Below, one piece after another: positions 62,224 through 64,000 of a stretch of DNA of 64,000 nucleotides (position 1 is the first letter of the stretch; every line of letters begins with the position of its first letter). A program made the translations under genes and the position numbers. The DNA is from Achatina immaculata (lineage: Eukaryota > Mollusca > Gastropoda > Stylommatophora > Achatinidae), in assembly GCA_009760885.1 (NCBI GenBank), contig CM019713.1, positions 24,622,427-24,686,426 of the forward strand, in the 5' to 3' direction. The notes below the pieces were generated by a model that saw only the letters and a program-made list of their open reading frames with translations, searched no databases and was not told the DNA's origin.

Positions 62224-62460
62224 CTAGGGGGAAAACTAGCATACCCTAAAATGATAACAGATAATTAGTTTTATTTTACTATATTATCAATATCTTCGTT
62301 CTTTAACGGAGATGTTATCACAGCGTTACTGTGGTGCTATTGTATGCAATTTATATATTTAGTATAAAAAATGTCTGTAGAACAATGATAGTTGTAAGAG
62401 TTATTTCACAAAACGTGTTGGGCAATACGGCAGCTTTTGAGCCAAAGCTTTAGAAACAAC

Positions 62461-62605
62461 AATCATATCAAGACATATCAATATCAATCATATCAAGGCT
62501 TGTGACCGCAAGAGGAAAAGTCAGAATCATATCAAGGCTTGTGACCGCAAGAGGAAAAGTCAGAATCATATCAAGGCTTGTGACCACAAGAGGAAAATTC
62601 AGAAT
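62461..62605. repeat. Tandem repeat, 43 bp unit, 3 copies
   Basis: The unit contains ATATCAAGGCTTGTGACCGC and AAGAGGAAAAGTCAGAATC. It would lie inside the last intron of the unidentified gene. Confidence 0.9.
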
Positions 62606-62859
62606 CATATCCTGCTTTGTGAGAAGAGCCAAAGATACTTTTTTTAAAATTTCCTTTACAAGAAAGAAAAAGTAACCCCCACCACATATTACTCAACTTC
62701 GGGTTCCAAGTAACTTTCATCTGTTCTTGACAAAACTGTAGGCTTTCTCTAATTACATCTTTCAAAACAATGCAGTGCCTTCATTCTGTTACCTGGACTC
62801 AGTCATTAAGTTCGTTTCAAATGAATAAATTAACTTAGATTTGCAGTCAACGATATTAC

Positions 62860-62913
62860 CTGTAATTGTTATAAATGTGTATCACAGCACTCAGAAAGCG
62901 CGTCTTACATATT
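62860..62913 (-). CDS. Penultimate exon (54 bp) of an unidentified gene
   Basis: Preceded by a long pyrimidine tract ending CCTTTTATTCCAG and followed by CAG|GTAATA, both good splice sites. In the frame that joins the terminal exon it codes ICKTRFLSAVIHIYNNYR, the last Arg being shared. The exon has length 54 and phase 2 at its end. Earlier exons were not found in the 1.1 kb that remains to the window edge. The match of phase across two independently good splice sites is the main evidence. Confidence 0.5.
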
Positions 62914-62919
62914 CTGGAA

Positions 62920-63740
62920 TAAAAGGAAAAAAAAAAGAAAAGGAGGGGGTTAGTGGAGAGAAAGAAGGGAGATAACAACGTACTTGTGAACCCAAGGGTG
63001 TGCTAGCTCACATACACTTGAGGGAGGGTGGATGTGCAACATGACAAGACACTTTACACCAGTTTCCCCTGCCAAGCTTGCTTTAAAAAAACGTTTTCCT
63101 AGACGAAAAATGCCAATATTTAATGTTTTTATTTTGAGTTAACTGTGAATTCCAGCAATTTTTCTTTTGTGTTAAATATTATCATGATTTCAGTATTTAC
63201 TGTTCACGGTATTAGCCATAATTTCATTAAACATCGCTGAACATTACAGGCCAAAGTTGGAATATGACATCAAAACCTTCTTCAGTCATTCATCACTGAT
63301 CCCATCTGGAACCGTTCGGACATTTACACCATGAATGTAACATTTCATGTATGACAATCCTGCTCGAACTTTTGGCAAGCAAAGAAGAGTGTAATGTGAT
63401 ATTGACCATCTTAATGGAACCTGTATACGGGAGGATACTTGGCTTTACACTGAATATACATGGAAGTATAAAGTTAGAAATGCTTTTAAACAGAATCAAT
63501 ATTCACATCATTCCATACTGTCAATAAAAGTCATCTTCATAACGGCTAATAGTTATGATAATGAGCAACGTAAGCTAGACAAGGCGTTTCAGTTGATACG
63601 CTATCCTTCAAAATAGACATCTGAACTCCACGTGCAAAGGTAGAGGTCGCGAATTAGGAAAGGAGAGAGATCTATGATATTGTCGGCGTACCAAAGATGT
63701 CGCTAGCTGCACATTCATACGTCCAGCACGGCAGCTGCGT
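62920..63740. other. No gene seen
   Basis: Low-repeat AT-rich sequence upstream (minus strand) of the two exons. It is probably intron of the unidentified gene. No further exon could be supported. Confidence 0.35.
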
Positions 63741-63754
63741 CCAGATATGACGTA

Positions 63755-63952
63755 ATGATTTATTTCAGCCGAACAGTTTACCAGACGATCGCACTACAGA
63801 CAAGAGATACAGACAACGTGCTCGCAAACTGCAAGGATAAAGCACTTTTAAAAAGTTCGAAGCAATCGTTTGAGAATAGCGCAGAGCCGAAGAACTCTGC
63901 AAGCGCTAGTATTCCAAGACTTCAGAGAGAGTTGGAGCTTGCGAATAATTAA
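63755..63952 (+). other. 65-codon open frame of uncertain meaning
   Basis: ATG to TAA: MIYFSRTVYQTIALQTRDTD to SASIPRLQRELELANN. It is hydrophilic, rich in Lys, Ser and Asn, and the local GC content is higher than around it. No RNA or splice evidence and no recognised family. It could be a 5' exon of a plus-strand gene or a chance frame. Confidence 0.15.
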
Positions 63953-64000
63953 AGCAACCTGTGGAAGGTCTGTGAATCCAAGGATAGGGTGTGTATGTTG

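Noticed and set aside
63293..63499. 68-codon minus frame as an upstream exon of the unidentified gene
   Set aside because: No acceptor and donor pair that keeps phase with 62860-62913 could be found.

Overview
This window is eukaryotic, AT-rich DNA from an animal nuclear genome. It has spliced genes with GT-AG introns, non-LTR retrotransposons, a Penelope-like element, mariner transposons, tRNA-derived SINEs and a Pol III tRNA gene. The repeat mix (RTE-like LINEs with short tandem 3' tails, a GIY-YIG Penelope element, very many minisatellites) fits an invertebrate. A lophotrochozoan such as a gastropod mollusc is my best guess, but no sequence here proves the phylum.

The main gene is on the minus strand: a complete NADPH:quinone oxidoreductase of the zeta-crystallin (CRYZ) type. 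It has eight coding exons between 34005 and 9384, all introns are GT-AG and every phase agrees. The exons make only about 4% of its 24.6 kb. The introns hold mariners, LINEs, SINEs and long minisatellites, including about 4.5 kb of arrays in intron 3 and a mariner split by an RTE LINE and a SINE in intron 6. A second, unidentified minus-strand gene ends near 62043: its last two exons (62860-62913 and 62043-62223) join in phase and an AATAAA follows. A tRNA-Trp(CCA) gene lies at 43801-43872 (minus) with a T-run terminator.

Layout. 1-9000: AT-rich 3' flank with minisatellites, a LINE remnant and a SINE. 9000-34035: CRYZ. 34.0-36.5 kb: probable 5' region of CRYZ. 36.5-45.2 kb: minisatellites, an RTE fragment, a mariner with long inverted repeats and tRNA-Trp. 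45.7-50.4 kb: LINE 3' ends and a Penelope-like element with a LINE nested in it. 50.6-61 kb: SINEs and minisatellites. 61-64 kb: low-repeat sequence with the second gene's 3' end.

Two themes stand out. First, over 30 unrelated minisatellite families (units about 20-80 bp) occupy a large share of the window, several with higher-order structure. Second, many arrays start exactly at the edge of, or inside, a decayed transposon (mariner, SINE or LINE), which suggests that transposon ends seed minisatellites here. Most long open frames in the window are products of these arrays and not genes.
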